Assembly: GCA_024278415.1 (NCBI GenBank)
Contig: JAJRTI010000348.1
Location: 1 to 11,618 of the forward strand
Origin: Planctomycetota bacterium
GTDB taxonomy: Bacteria > Planctomycetota > Brocadiia > JAJRTI01
Length of the DNA stretch: 11,618 nucleotides
Direction of reading: 5' to 3'
Part shown: positions 5,432 through 11,618 of the stretch, in pieces
Layout of the letters: the number at the start of each line of letters is the position of its first letter
Position numbering within the stretch: the stretch's first letter is position 1
Program-made: the position numbers and the translations under genes
Notes under the pieces: model-generated
The model's database searches: none
Seen by the model: the letters and a program-made list of their open reading frames with translations, nothing else
What the model was told of the DNA's origin: nothing

Positions 5432-8362
5432 ATGCGACACGCCCTCCTCGCGGTCTTCGCCATTCCCGCCCTGTCACTGCACGCCGCCGCGCCCGCGGCG
5501 CTCGTGCTCCTCGACGAAGCCGATACCATCGGCAAGTGGGCCGGCGTGACGCTTGCCCGTGATCCTGTGCAAACGGGCATTGCATCCGCCGAATGGCGCG
5601 GCGCCGGCGCCGGCGGCATGGCCAAGCTCGACCCCGCGCCCGCGGACTGGAGCCAATACAACGTGCTCGCGTTCGGCCTGCACTCCAGCACCGCCCAGGA
5701 GCGGCAGATCATCCTTGTCGCAGTCAGCACTGAAGACGGGAAGCCGTGGAGCTACTTCATTCACAAGATCAAGGTCGACTGGCGGGGCTGGCGCACGGTG
5801 CGCATCCCCTTCGCCAAGTTCGGCCGCGCACGCACGCCAAAGGGCTGGCAGGCGATCGACAGCCTGTGCTTCTATTCGCGAGGCTGGGATATCGAGCCGC
5901 TCAAGGGGAGCGTGATCCACTTGGACAACGTGCGCCTCGAATACTCGGCCGAAGTCGCTCGCCGGCGGCAGCCCCGGCGCAAGAAGACGCCCAGCCCGAA
6001 GCTTGAGCCGTGGCAGGGCAAGCTCGCATTCCCGGCGTTCCCCTGGGACGACGTGTTTGCGTTCGCGAAGCGCGACAAAGAGGCCGGCACGCTGCTGCGG
6101 CACATCGTGGAGACCGCGCAGAAGCACCCCACGCGCCCCATAGCGACGCGCAAGTTCCGGCTCCAAGACATTCCCGAACGCGAGCGCGACGGCCGCTACA
6201 AGTACGCCGGCGACAATGCCGAGGTCTTCGCACTGGCGATGCACGACTGCCGCAACGCCGCCTGGCTCAACCGCTACATGGCGCCCATGGCCGTGGCCGC
6301 GCGGTACACGGGCAAGCCCGAGTACCGCGATTGGGTCGTGCGCCAGCTCCGTGAGGTCGCGACGTGGAGCCCGCTCCAGCGCCCGGGCTGGACTCAGTAC
6401 CGCCCCACCGCGAAGCTCGCACCCGGCGGCGACGGCAACTGGCTCGCGACCGGCTACGCCATGCGCGCGATCGTGCATACGCTCCTCCTCGTGGGCGACC
6501 GGCTGCCAGGCGATTTGCGCCAGCAGTTGCGCGATCTGCTCCAGAAGGAAATCGACAGCATCCAAGACGACTGGCAGAGCAAGCGGCCGTGGTTCGTGCG
6601 CGCGGACTACCCCGCGACGAACCAATGGGTGCTGCCGACCGCGGCCATGGTCTATGCGTGCCTCTACCTGGGCGACGAGCGCAACCGGGCCGCGTACGAG
6701 ATGGGCGTGCACAACCTCGCGCGCACGTGCCTCGCACAGGGCGAGGACGGCAGTTGGTCTGAGGGGCTGGCGTACGGGCTCATGAGCGCGGAGTATCTCT
6801 TCTGGGCCGCGTGGGCGCTCGAACGCAACGGCGACCATCGGCTGCTGCGCTACGGATTCCCGCGCAACTTCAGCGACTGGGTCATCCACATGGCCATGCC
6901 CGGCGGATACTGCGTGAACGCATTCGACTGCGGCCGCTACAAGATAGGCGACCAGCCCCCCCACTCGTTCCTCTTGAGCACAATGCTCGTGAATCGGCCG
7001 GAAGCGTACTGGGCTGGCGAGCATCTTTTCAAGAGCATGCCAGCCACGCTCGCGGGGCTGCTGTTCCGCTACTACTCCGGTACGCAAGAGCGCCAGCAGG
7101 CCGAGCCCAAGCCTTACGCCTTCTTCCCGCACCAACAAGTGCTCACGTGGCGCTCGGGCTGGGACGAGAAGTACGCGATGGGCCTCTGGATTCGCGGCGG
7201 GTCCGTACGGGACTCGCATTCCCACCGCGACAACGGCCACCTCTCGGTGTACAACGGCCGGGAGCCGGTGCTCATCGAGGCCGGCACGCCGAGCTATTCG
7301 GACCGTGAGATGTCTATCAAGTACTCGCCCGCGGCCGGGCACAATGTGTTGCAGATCGACGAAGTGACGCCTGCGGGCCGAGGGCGCCACACGCCGCTGA
7401 CCGTCGATCGCATGGACGCGACCGGAGGCAAAGTGGCCATCGACGGCACAAACGCGTCCAACTCAACCGAAGAGTGGATGCGCACCGTCGCGTGGAGCCA
7501 AGCCGGAGCCGTGACCATTACCGACACGGTCGAACTCATGCGCGACGTGGAGCCCCACACCGAGTACTTCCGCTTCCACACCGGCAGCTCCACGCCAGTG
7601 GACCTGTCCGGCGCGGGCGCGACGTGGACCGCGGCCTGGGGCGCGAATACGATGACCTTCGCAGCGGACAGGGATATCGCCGTCGACCAGGTCGAGTGGC
7701 CCGACCGCTCCGGCCCGCGCGGGCACGCGTGCATCCGAATCCGTCCGGTGAAGGCGGGCCGCGCCCTGCGCCTGACGACGAGCTTGCGCTTCAAGCGCGC
7801 CAAGCCCAAGGACGCGGGCTGCCCGACTCGCGAGGAGTATGAGAAAGCCCACGCCAGCGCCAAGTCCGGCCGCGACCTGTTCGTGCTCCAAGCCGAAGAC
7901 ATGACCGGCGGCGACGGGCGCTTCACGCTGTCGGACAAGAAGGTCGGCGCGGCGAAGTGCATCTACAACTGGAACGATCCCGGCCAGACGCTCGCAGCGA
8001 CGATTGATGTCAAGGCCGCGGGCTGGTATCGCGTCCTGTTCAAGTGTTGCACCGGCGCGAACTACGGCACGCCTGTGCGCAGCTTCGCGATCGACGGCCA
8101 GATCCCCTTCAAGGCCGCGGCCGCGATGGTCTTCCCCGACACCGGCGGGTGGAGCAACGGCCGCGACGACTGGGAGCTGCGCGTGCTCGGCCAGGATGCC
8201 GCGGCCGAAGGCTTCCGCTTCTTCCTCGCCAAAGGCAAGCGCCACATCAGCTTCACCAACGAAGAAGGCGGCGGCCTGAACGTGGACTACGTCGTCGTCT
8301 ACCCCTCGGACATGCCCAAGTCCGAAGCCATCCTGCGCGTAGAGCCCGCGCGAGCGAAGTGA
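5432..8362 (+). CDS. Secreted heparinase II/III-like polysaccharide lyase with two accessory carbohydrate-binding-like domains
   Basis: A 976-aa exported protein. The signal peptide is short: R2, a hydrophobic core at about 4-16, and cleavage probably near the Ala run at 18-20. Residues 22-171 resemble a CIA30/CBM11-type beta-sandwich (DWRGWRTVRIPFAKF, then IHLDNVRLEY at 162-171). A basic Pro-rich linker (176-190) follows. Residues 200-560 look like the alpha/alpha toroid of polyanionic lyases (TNQW with N397, DGSWSEGLAYG with Y448). At 570-800 is the heparinase II/III beta-sandwich with HSHRDNGHLSVY (H596, H598) and AGHNVLQID (H637). Where relatives have Asp in this metal-site region, E616 seems to stand. 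A C-terminal CBM6/35-like domain (about 815-965) starts at FVLQAEDM. Known members cleave acidic polysaccharides by beta-elimination in the periplasm or outside. The substrate is unknown and some relatives are only toroid-fold proteins of unproven activity. No strong Shine-Dalgarno is visible. It converges with the DUF58 gene. Confidence 0.85.
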   Translation: MRHALLAVFAIPALSLHAAAPAALVLLDEADTIGKWAGVTLARDPVQTGIASAEWRGAGAGGMAKLDPAPADWSQYNVLAFGLHSSTAQERQIILVAVSTEDGKPWSYFIHKIKVDWRGWRTVRIPFAKFGRARTPKGWQAIDSLCFYSRGWDIEPLKGSVIHLDNVRLEYSAEVARRRQPRRKKTPSPKLEPWQGKLAFPAFPWDDVFAFAKRDKEAGTLLRHIVETAQKHPTRPIATRKFRLQDIPERERDGRYKYAGDNAEVFALAMHDCRNAAWLNRYMAPMAVAARYTGKPEYRDWVVRQLREVATWSPLQRPGWTQYRPTAKLAPGGDGNWLATGYAMRAIVHTLLLVGDRLPGDLRQQLRDLLQKEIDSIQDDWQSKRPWFVRADYPATNQWVLPTAAMVYACLYLGDERNRAAYEMGVHNLARTCLAQGEDGSWSEGLAYGLMSAEYLFWAAWALERNGDHRLLRYGFPRNFSDWVIHMAMPGGYCVNAFDCGRYKIGDQPPHSFLLSTMLVNRPEAYWAGEHLFKSMPATLAGLLFRYYSGTQERQQAEPKPYAFFPHQQVLTWRSGWDEKYAMGLWIRGGSVRDSHSHRDNGHLSVYNGREPVLIEAGTPSYSDREMSIKYSPAAGHNVLQIDEVTPAGRGRHTPLTVDRMDATGGKVAIDGTNASNSTEEWMRTVAWSQAGAVTITDTVELMRDVEPHTEYFRFHTGSSTPVDLSGAGATWTAAWGANTMTFAADRDIAVDQVEWPDRSGPRGHACIRIRPVKAGRALRLTTSLRFKRAKPKDAGCPTREEYEKAHASAKSGRDLFVLQAEDMTGGDGRFTLSDKKVGAAKCIYNWNDPGQTLAATIDVKAAGWYRVLFKCCTGANYGTPVRSFAIDGQIPFKAAAAMVFPDTGGWSNGRDDWELRVLGQDAAAEGFRFFLAKGKRHISFTNEEGGGLNVDYVVVYPSDMPKSEAILRVEPARAK

Positions 8363-8391
8363 AGATCCACCGCGCGAGCGCGGACACCGGG
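8363..8391. other. 29-nt convergent junction with small GC hairpin
   Basis: The heparinase-like and DUF58 stop codons face each other across 29 nt. A short GC dyad (CCGCGC at 8370 with GCGCGG ending at 8383) could act as a weak bidirectional end, but there is no T-run. The 11-mer CCGCGCGAGCG occurs at 8346-8356 and again at 8370-8380. Confidence 0.3.
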
Positions 8392-9321
8392 CTAGAAATG
8401 CGACCGGCGGTTGAGGAGGAAGGAGAGGAGGGCCTTGTCGAAAGGCTGCGCGGTGTCCACGAGCACATAGTCGATGTTGGCCTTGCGGCACTCGTCGGCC
8501 AACTCATCCGTGAAGGCCCGGACCTGCCGCAGATAGTCTTCACGGATCCCCTTGGCGTCCGCGACGATGCGCTCCCCGGTCTCCACGTCGCGGAACCGCA
8601 GCGGCCCGTCGAAGTCGAACTTCGCCTCGGCCTCGTCGAGCACGTGGAACACGATCACGTCGTGGCCGCGGTAGCGAATGTGGTGCAGCGCGTGGAGCAA
8701 GTCGGGCACATCGGCATAGAGATCGGAGAACACGATCACGAGCCCGCGGTCCCGCAGCAGTTCCGCACCGGTGTGGAGACAAGCAGGCACGTCGGTGCGC
8801 TTGCCGGCGCGGGCCTTGGACAGTTCGGAGATGATCGCCACGAGTTGGCTGCGTTTGCTCTTGGGCGGGAGATAGCTTCGGACTTCGTCGTCGAAGGTCA
8901 CGAGCCCCACCGCGTCCTGCTGGTTGATCATCATGTACCCCAGCGCGGCCGCGAGGCAGGTGGCGTACTCGAGCTTGGTCATCTCGCCCCGATAGGTGTA
9001 GGCCATGCTCGCGCTCATGTCCACGAGCAGATAGCAGGCCATGTTCGTCTCGGCCTCGAACTTCTTGATGTAATACTTGTCCGTCTTCGCGTAGACGTTC
9101 CAGTCGATGTCCTTGATGTCGTCGCCCTTGACGTAACGCCGATGCTCGGAGAATTCGGTGCTGAACCCCAGGAACGGGCTCGCGTGGAGCCCGGCGATGA
9201 AGCCCTCGACAATGAACTTCGCCTTCATGTCGAGCCGACTGACCTGGCGAATCACGTCGGGCCGCAGGTATTCTTCGATATTGGGCACGCGAGATAACCG
9301 ATGGTTGATGGCGGAAGCCAT
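8392..9321 (-). CDS. DUF58 domain-containing protein (von Willebrand A-like)
   Basis: A 309-aa protein of the DUF58 family, whose members usually sit beside a MoxR-type AAA+ ATPase and are thought to act in metal or cofactor insertion or envelope stress. The DUF58 core is clear: GFIAGLHASPF (41-50), RRYVKGDDIKDIDWNVYAKTD (61-81, with the IDW signature), then LLVDMSASM, a MIDAS-like DxSxS (D101, S103, S105). The C-terminal part continues the Rossmann-like VWA fold (VIVFSDLYADV, VIVFHVLDEAE) and there are no membrane segments, so it is cytoplasmic. The ATG at 9321 is preferred. A GTG at 9387 is also in frame, but a perfect TATAAT (9351-9346) lies between them, and the extra 22 residues do not resemble the family, which normally begins near IEEYLRPDV. 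No Shine-Dalgarno is apparent. No MoxR gene is adjacent in this window. Confidence 0.88.
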   Translation of the reverse strand: MASAINHRLSRVPNIEEYLRPDVIRQVSRLDMKAKFIVEGFIAGLHASPFLGFSTEFSEHRRYVKGDDIKDIDWNVYAKTDKYYIKKFEAETNMACYLLVDMSASMAYTYRGEMTKLEYATCLAAALGYMMINQQDAVGLVTFDDEVRSYLPPKSKRSQLVAIISELSKARAGKRTDVPACLHTGAELLRDRGLVIVFSDLYADVPDLLHALHHIRYRGHDVIVFHVLDEAEAKFDFDGPLRFRDVETGERIVADAKGIREDYLRQVRAFTDELADECRKANIDYVLVDTAQPFDKALLSFLLNRRSHF

Positions 9322-9345
9322 CGGACGGAAAATGGGCGCGGATGG

Positions 9346-9374
9346 ATTATAGTGCGGCCCGCCCGCGGAAGGAA
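9346..9374 (-). promoter_or_regulatory. Candidate promoter of the DUF58 gene
   Basis: On the minus strand a perfect TATAAT runs from 9351 to 9346. The hexamer 17 nt upstream, TTCCTT (9374-9369), is a weak -35. Initiation about 7 nt downstream would leave a leader of roughly 18 nt before the ATG at 9321. It would exclude the upstream GTG from the message. Confidence 0.45.
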
Positions 9375-9424
9375 GGGGGTGCGTCACGTGCTATCGCGAA
9401 AAAGAGGCGACGGTGCCGTTCATA

Positions 9425-9485
9425 GTAGGGCGATTCATCGCCCGTCGGGTACCTTGGGGAGACGGGCGATAAATCGCCCTGCTAC
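9425..9485. repeat. Nested palindromic repeat between the DUF58 and membrane-protein genes
   Basis: The left arm, 9425-9446, is the inverted copy of the right arm, 9461-9485, across a 14-nt spacer. Apart from one mismatch and a 3-nt insertion near the outer end, they match over the full arm. Each arm is itself nearly palindromic: GGGCGAT-TC-ATCGCCC on the left and GGGCGAT-AA-ATCGCCC on the right. The structure can therefore fold as one long hairpin or two small ones. There is no T-run. It resembles the GGGCGAT/ATCGCCC interspersed repeats that I recall from several bacterial groups, but copy number cannot be judged from one window. Confidence 0.75.
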
Positions 9486-9509
9486 AAACCACGTCACCTC
9501 GCAACGCAC

Positions 9510-10523
9510 CTAGATCCAGAACACCATGTTCCCCATTTCCCCGGTGATTTTGTCGATCACAAACCAGACGCCGGCCGCTGAGTACTGCCCCAGCACGAAG
9601 CCCAGGAAGAGATTCTGCCCGGCGCGGAACAGCTTGTGCCCACCGTAGCGCAAGATCGTGGACTTCACGAGCCACGCGAGGAAGATGCTGAACCACAGGT
9701 TGTTCAGCCACCCGTTGGCGCCGATGGCCCACCCGAGGGGATGCAGCGGCCACCAGAGGAAGTTGCGCTGCATGAACATGAGCACGGCCATGACAGCCGC
9801 GCCCACGCCCTTGAGCGCCCACCCCAGGCCGTCGGGCCCGGAGGGCTTCTCGATCTTGAGCGCGATGTAGCTGTACGCGACGCGGCTGTTGCCCTTGAAA
9901 TACCAGTCGTTCAGGTTCAGGCCGCCGTACGTGTAGGAGAGGTACAAGATCATCAGCGACGACACAACAACGCCAATAACCACCGCGATGGCCATGGCCC
10001 AGAACATGGGCCGGCGGCGCTTGCCCACGTTCTCCGACAGCTTCAGCCCGTGCATGGCCGACGACATGCAGAAGGTGCGGATGTCCGCGGCCCAGATGTA
10101 GGTGAAGCCCAGCGTGGCGAGGCCCGCGGGGCCGATGGCGCTACAGCCAATCGCAGACACCAAGGCCGGCGGCGCGATGCACGGCGCAATGAGCGTCGGC
10201 ACGCCGCCCTCCGCAACCACGCGCGTCACCCCCACGAAGATCATCATCGCCAGCAGCACGAACACGAGCGCCACCCAGAACGGCATGCCGCTCACGCTCA
10301 GCCAAAACGCCATAAACAGCACGCCCAAGACCCAGCCCCAAAACGCGACGCGGTACGACAGCACCTCGTCCGAGTCGTCCACGCTGTCGTCGCCGACCGT
10401 GGCCTTGCGCACCACGTCAGCCAGATGGCGCCGCGCGGCCCACAGGCCGTAGACGATGAGCGTGACAAACGCGCCCATGCCCAAGTGCTTGAGGATCGGA
10501 GACGCCGCGCCGTACGTGCCCAT
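9510..10523 (-). CDS. OPT-like DUF6785/DUF6784-type membrane protein, C-terminal part (after in-frame TAG)
   Basis: A 337-codon open frame continuing, in the same frame, the membrane protein encoded at 10536-11456. Only a TAG and four codons (Ser-Thr-Glu-Gln) separate the two. It has about eight hydrophobic segments (near 13-31, 59-76, 81-100, 115-145, 172-197, 236-251, 272-290, 303-323). It also carries conserved-looking motifs such as MGAFVTLIVYGLWAARRHL (16-34), RVVAEGGVPT (101-110) and WWPLHPLGWAIG (257-268). These match my memory of the C-terminal half (DUF6784) of large OPT-like transporters of unknown substrate, about 650 aa long. As a separate product it could start at ATG 10523, but the only ribosome-site-like GGAG is 3 nt away, too close. 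It is more likely the second half of one gene, translated by readthrough, by reinitiation, or not at all. It ends in TAG. Confidence 0.75.
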   Translation of the reverse strand: MGTYGAASPILKHLGMGAFVTLIVYGLWAARRHLADVVRKATVGDDSVDDSDEVLSYRVAFWGWVLGVLFMAFWLSVSGMPFWVALVFVLLAMMIFVGVTRVVAEGGVPTLIAPCIAPPALVSAIGCSAIGPAGLATLGFTYIWAADIRTFCMSSAMHGLKLSENVGKRRRPMFWAMAIAVVIGVVVSSLMILYLSYTYGGLNLNDWYFKGNSRVAYSYIALKIEKPSGPDGLGWALKGVGAAVMAVLMFMQRNFLWWPLHPLGWAIGANGWLNNLWFSIFLAWLVKSTILRYGGHKLFRAGQNLFLGFVLGQYSAAGVWFVIDKITGEMGNMVFWI

Positions 10524-10535
10524 CTGCTCCGTGCT

Positions 10536-10538
10536 CTA
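10536..10538 (-). other. In-frame amber (TAG) codon inside the membrane-protein gene
   Basis: On the minus strand the codons read GGC TTT TAG AGC ACG GAG CAG ATG, with the same frame open on both sides (306 codons before, 4+337 after). One substitution would restore a sense codon, for example CAG (Gln), TGG (Trp) or TAC/TAT (Tyr). The local sequence is not the known CARYYA readthrough context. Confidence 0.9.
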
Positions 10539-11456
10539 AAAGCCCATGACCTTGCAGGTGGCGTGCAGCGCGCCAAAAAACAGGTTGAAGAACCACAGGC
10601 CGAACGCGGTCTTCACGTTGATGAAGTACGCGAAGCCGATGACCGGGAAGCTGATGCGGAACTGGAGCGTCCACACGCTTGGCACGATGGGCACCGGGTG
10701 CACGAGCTTGATGCTCGGCATGAACTCGTAGTAGTGGTGGATACCGTTGATGCTGCTGATGAGGAACGGAATCGCGAAGCCGACCCACATAAGTTTGCTC
10801 TTGAAGAACGGCCGCACGAGCGAATCGCCGTCGCCCTCCCGCACCATGTCCAGCGGCAGGCGCACGAGGGGGAAAATGAGACGCTCCCGCTCGACCCACT
10901 GCCGGCGCAGCAGCACGCTGGCGCAGATCATGACGAAGTACATGGCGAACAGGAACGGCAACCACACCGCAATGGGCTTGGCCCACGCGGCCCAGGGGAT
11001 GCCGGCGCCTTGGGGCGCGCCCTCGAAGAACTGGCGAATCGCTTCCCGTCCCTGCGGCACAAACCACGGGTGCACGTGCGGCAGGATGATGCCTTCCCAG
11101 TTGTTCTCCGGCGTGGCGAAGTAGGAGACCCCCGCGATCATGGGAAGAAACTGCGAGCCCAGGCCCATGGTGGCGATGGACGACGTGACGAGGACCATCA
11201 CGTACACCACAATGAGTTCACGCGAGCTAAACTCCCATGTCTTGGAGAGCGCCTTGCCCAAGGGCATGAGCAGGCCGACAAAGACAAAGAAGAGGAAGAT
11301 GCCGCCCGCGGGCATGTGATCGATCGCGAGGTAGCTGCCGTGGACGATGTTGATGCTCAAGTGGCCCATGACGACCACGAGCGTGGACAGCACCATCCCG
11401 ACGAGGAACGCGCGGAAGGTGAAGGTCGGCGGGTTAGCTTCGGGGGCTTCTGGCAT
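10536..11456 (-). CDS. OPT-like DUF6785/DUF6784-type membrane protein, N-terminal part (ends at in-frame TAG)
   Basis: A 306-aa open frame with about seven hydrophobic segments (near 14-32, 51-68, 81-110, 161-183, 221-240, 268-283, 284-300). It begins with a short polar tail and an OPT-like first helix (FRAFLVGMVLSTLVVVMGH). The loop WVERERLIFPLVRLPLDM (187-204) recalls the conserved ERL-x-FP segment of OPT-related transporters and the DUF6785 N-terminal half. The product would be an inner-membrane protein, perhaps a transporter; no substrate can be proposed. Full-length relatives are, from memory, about 650 aa, and the frame continues past the TAG at 10536-10538 to give 648 positions. This is therefore best read as the first half of one interrupted gene. 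The ATG at 11456 has no clear Shine-Dalgarno. A -10-like TAGAAT lies about 90 nt upstream. No frameshift or deletion is seen in either half. Confidence 0.78.
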   Translation of the reverse strand: MPEAPEANPPTFTFRAFLVGMVLSTLVVVMGHLSINIVHGSYLAIDHMPAGGIFLFFVFVGLLMPLGKALSKTWEFSSRELIVVYVMVLVTSSIATMGLGSQFLPMIAGVSYFATPENNWEGIILPHVHPWFVPQGREAIRQFFEGAPQGAGIPWAAWAKPIAVWLPFLFAMYFVMICASVLLRRQWVERERLIFPLVRLPLDMVREGDGDSLVRPFFKSKLMWVGFAIPFLISSINGIHHYYEFMPSIKLVHPVPIVPSVWTLQFRISFPVIGFAYFINVKTAFGLWFFNLFFGALHATCKVMGF

Positions 11457-11545
11457 AGGGCGTCTTCGGTCGGTGGGCGTAGCGCCGGAGCGCGGCTGCG
11501 CGGACAGGCGAATCCGGAGGGCTCTGGCGTGCCGAAAAGACGCGT

Positions 11546-11574
11546 ATTCTATCGGATTGCGCTAGAGATGGGAA
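11546..11574 (-). promoter_or_regulatory. Candidate promoter of the membrane-protein gene
   Basis: On the minus strand TTCCCA (11574-11569, 4 of 6 to the -35 consensus) and TAGAAT (11551-11546, 5 of 6 to the -10) are separated by 17 nt. The predicted leader is about 80 nt. The remainder of 11457-11618 shows no gene; a small GGGCA/TGCCC dyad lies near 11584-11599. Confidence 0.4.
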
Positions 11575-11618
11575 GGGGGCGAAGGGCAGGAGTTTGCCCG
11601 CCGCCTGTGCGCGCGTCA

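Noticed and set aside
5474..7390. Long open frame on the minus strand opposite the heparinase-like gene
   Set aside because: Same antisense composition effect. The plus-strand frame has a signal peptide and coherent domains.
8044..9297. Plus-strand open frame spanning the end of the heparinase-like gene and the DUF58 gene
   Set aside because: It crosses two real genes in other frames and has no recognisable domain.
10536..10538. Genome-wide reassignment of TAG to an amino acid
   Set aside because: TAG also ends the RRM gene (just before its terminator hairpins), the DUF58 gene and the second half of the membrane protein, all at natural family ends. A code change would extend those proteins.

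Overview
The window is GC-rich bacterial chromosomal DNA. It carries seven genes plus the 5' end of an eighth. The content is a proofreading family-B DNA polymerase of the Pol II type, a Gfo/Idh/MocA oxidoreductase, a short glycine-rich RRM protein, a large secreted heparinase II/III-type enzyme, a DUF58 protein, and an OPT-like DUF6785/DUF6784-type membrane protein. Together with the stand-alone hairpin repeats between genes, this suggests an uncultured member of the Planctomycetota-Lentisphaerota-Verrucomicrobiota group or a neighbour such as Hydrogenedentota. That placement is inferred from family distribution and was not tested by any search. Shine-Dalgarno sites and one textbook Rho-independent terminator are visible, so expression signals are conventional.

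Layout: 1-221 (-) is the start of an acetamidase/formamidase running off the left edge. It is divergent from polB (419-2809, +). A 435-nt gap (2810-3244) holds a plausible promoter and a dense group of inverted repeats. Next comes a Gfo/Idh/MocA oxidoreductase (3245-4477, +), then an RRM protein (4696-5004, +) followed by two hairpins, the second a strong terminator. A second long gap (5005-5431) contains a stand-alone 15-bp palindrome. A 976-aa secreted heparinase-like protein follows (5432-8362, +), convergent with a DUF58 gene (8392-9321, -). After a short gap with a palindromic repeat, 9510-11456 (-) encodes one 648-codon membrane protein frame that a single in-frame TAG divides into 306 and 337 codons.

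No operon is evident: every gene has its own intergenic space and most have a recognisable -10-like hexamer. Functionally, the heparinase-like enzyme (polysaccharide depolymerisation outside the cytoplasm), the oxidoreductase (possible sugar oxidation) and the membrane transporter-like protein could all serve carbohydrate use, but their separation and orientations make this only a loose grouping. polB (DNA repair and translesion synthesis), the RRM protein and the DUF58 protein are housekeeping or stress genes unrelated to it. No phage, IS element, CRISPR array, tRNA or rRNA was seen. The most notable observation is the amber codon inside an otherwise well-conserved membrane protein. The intergenic hairpin repeats are the second.
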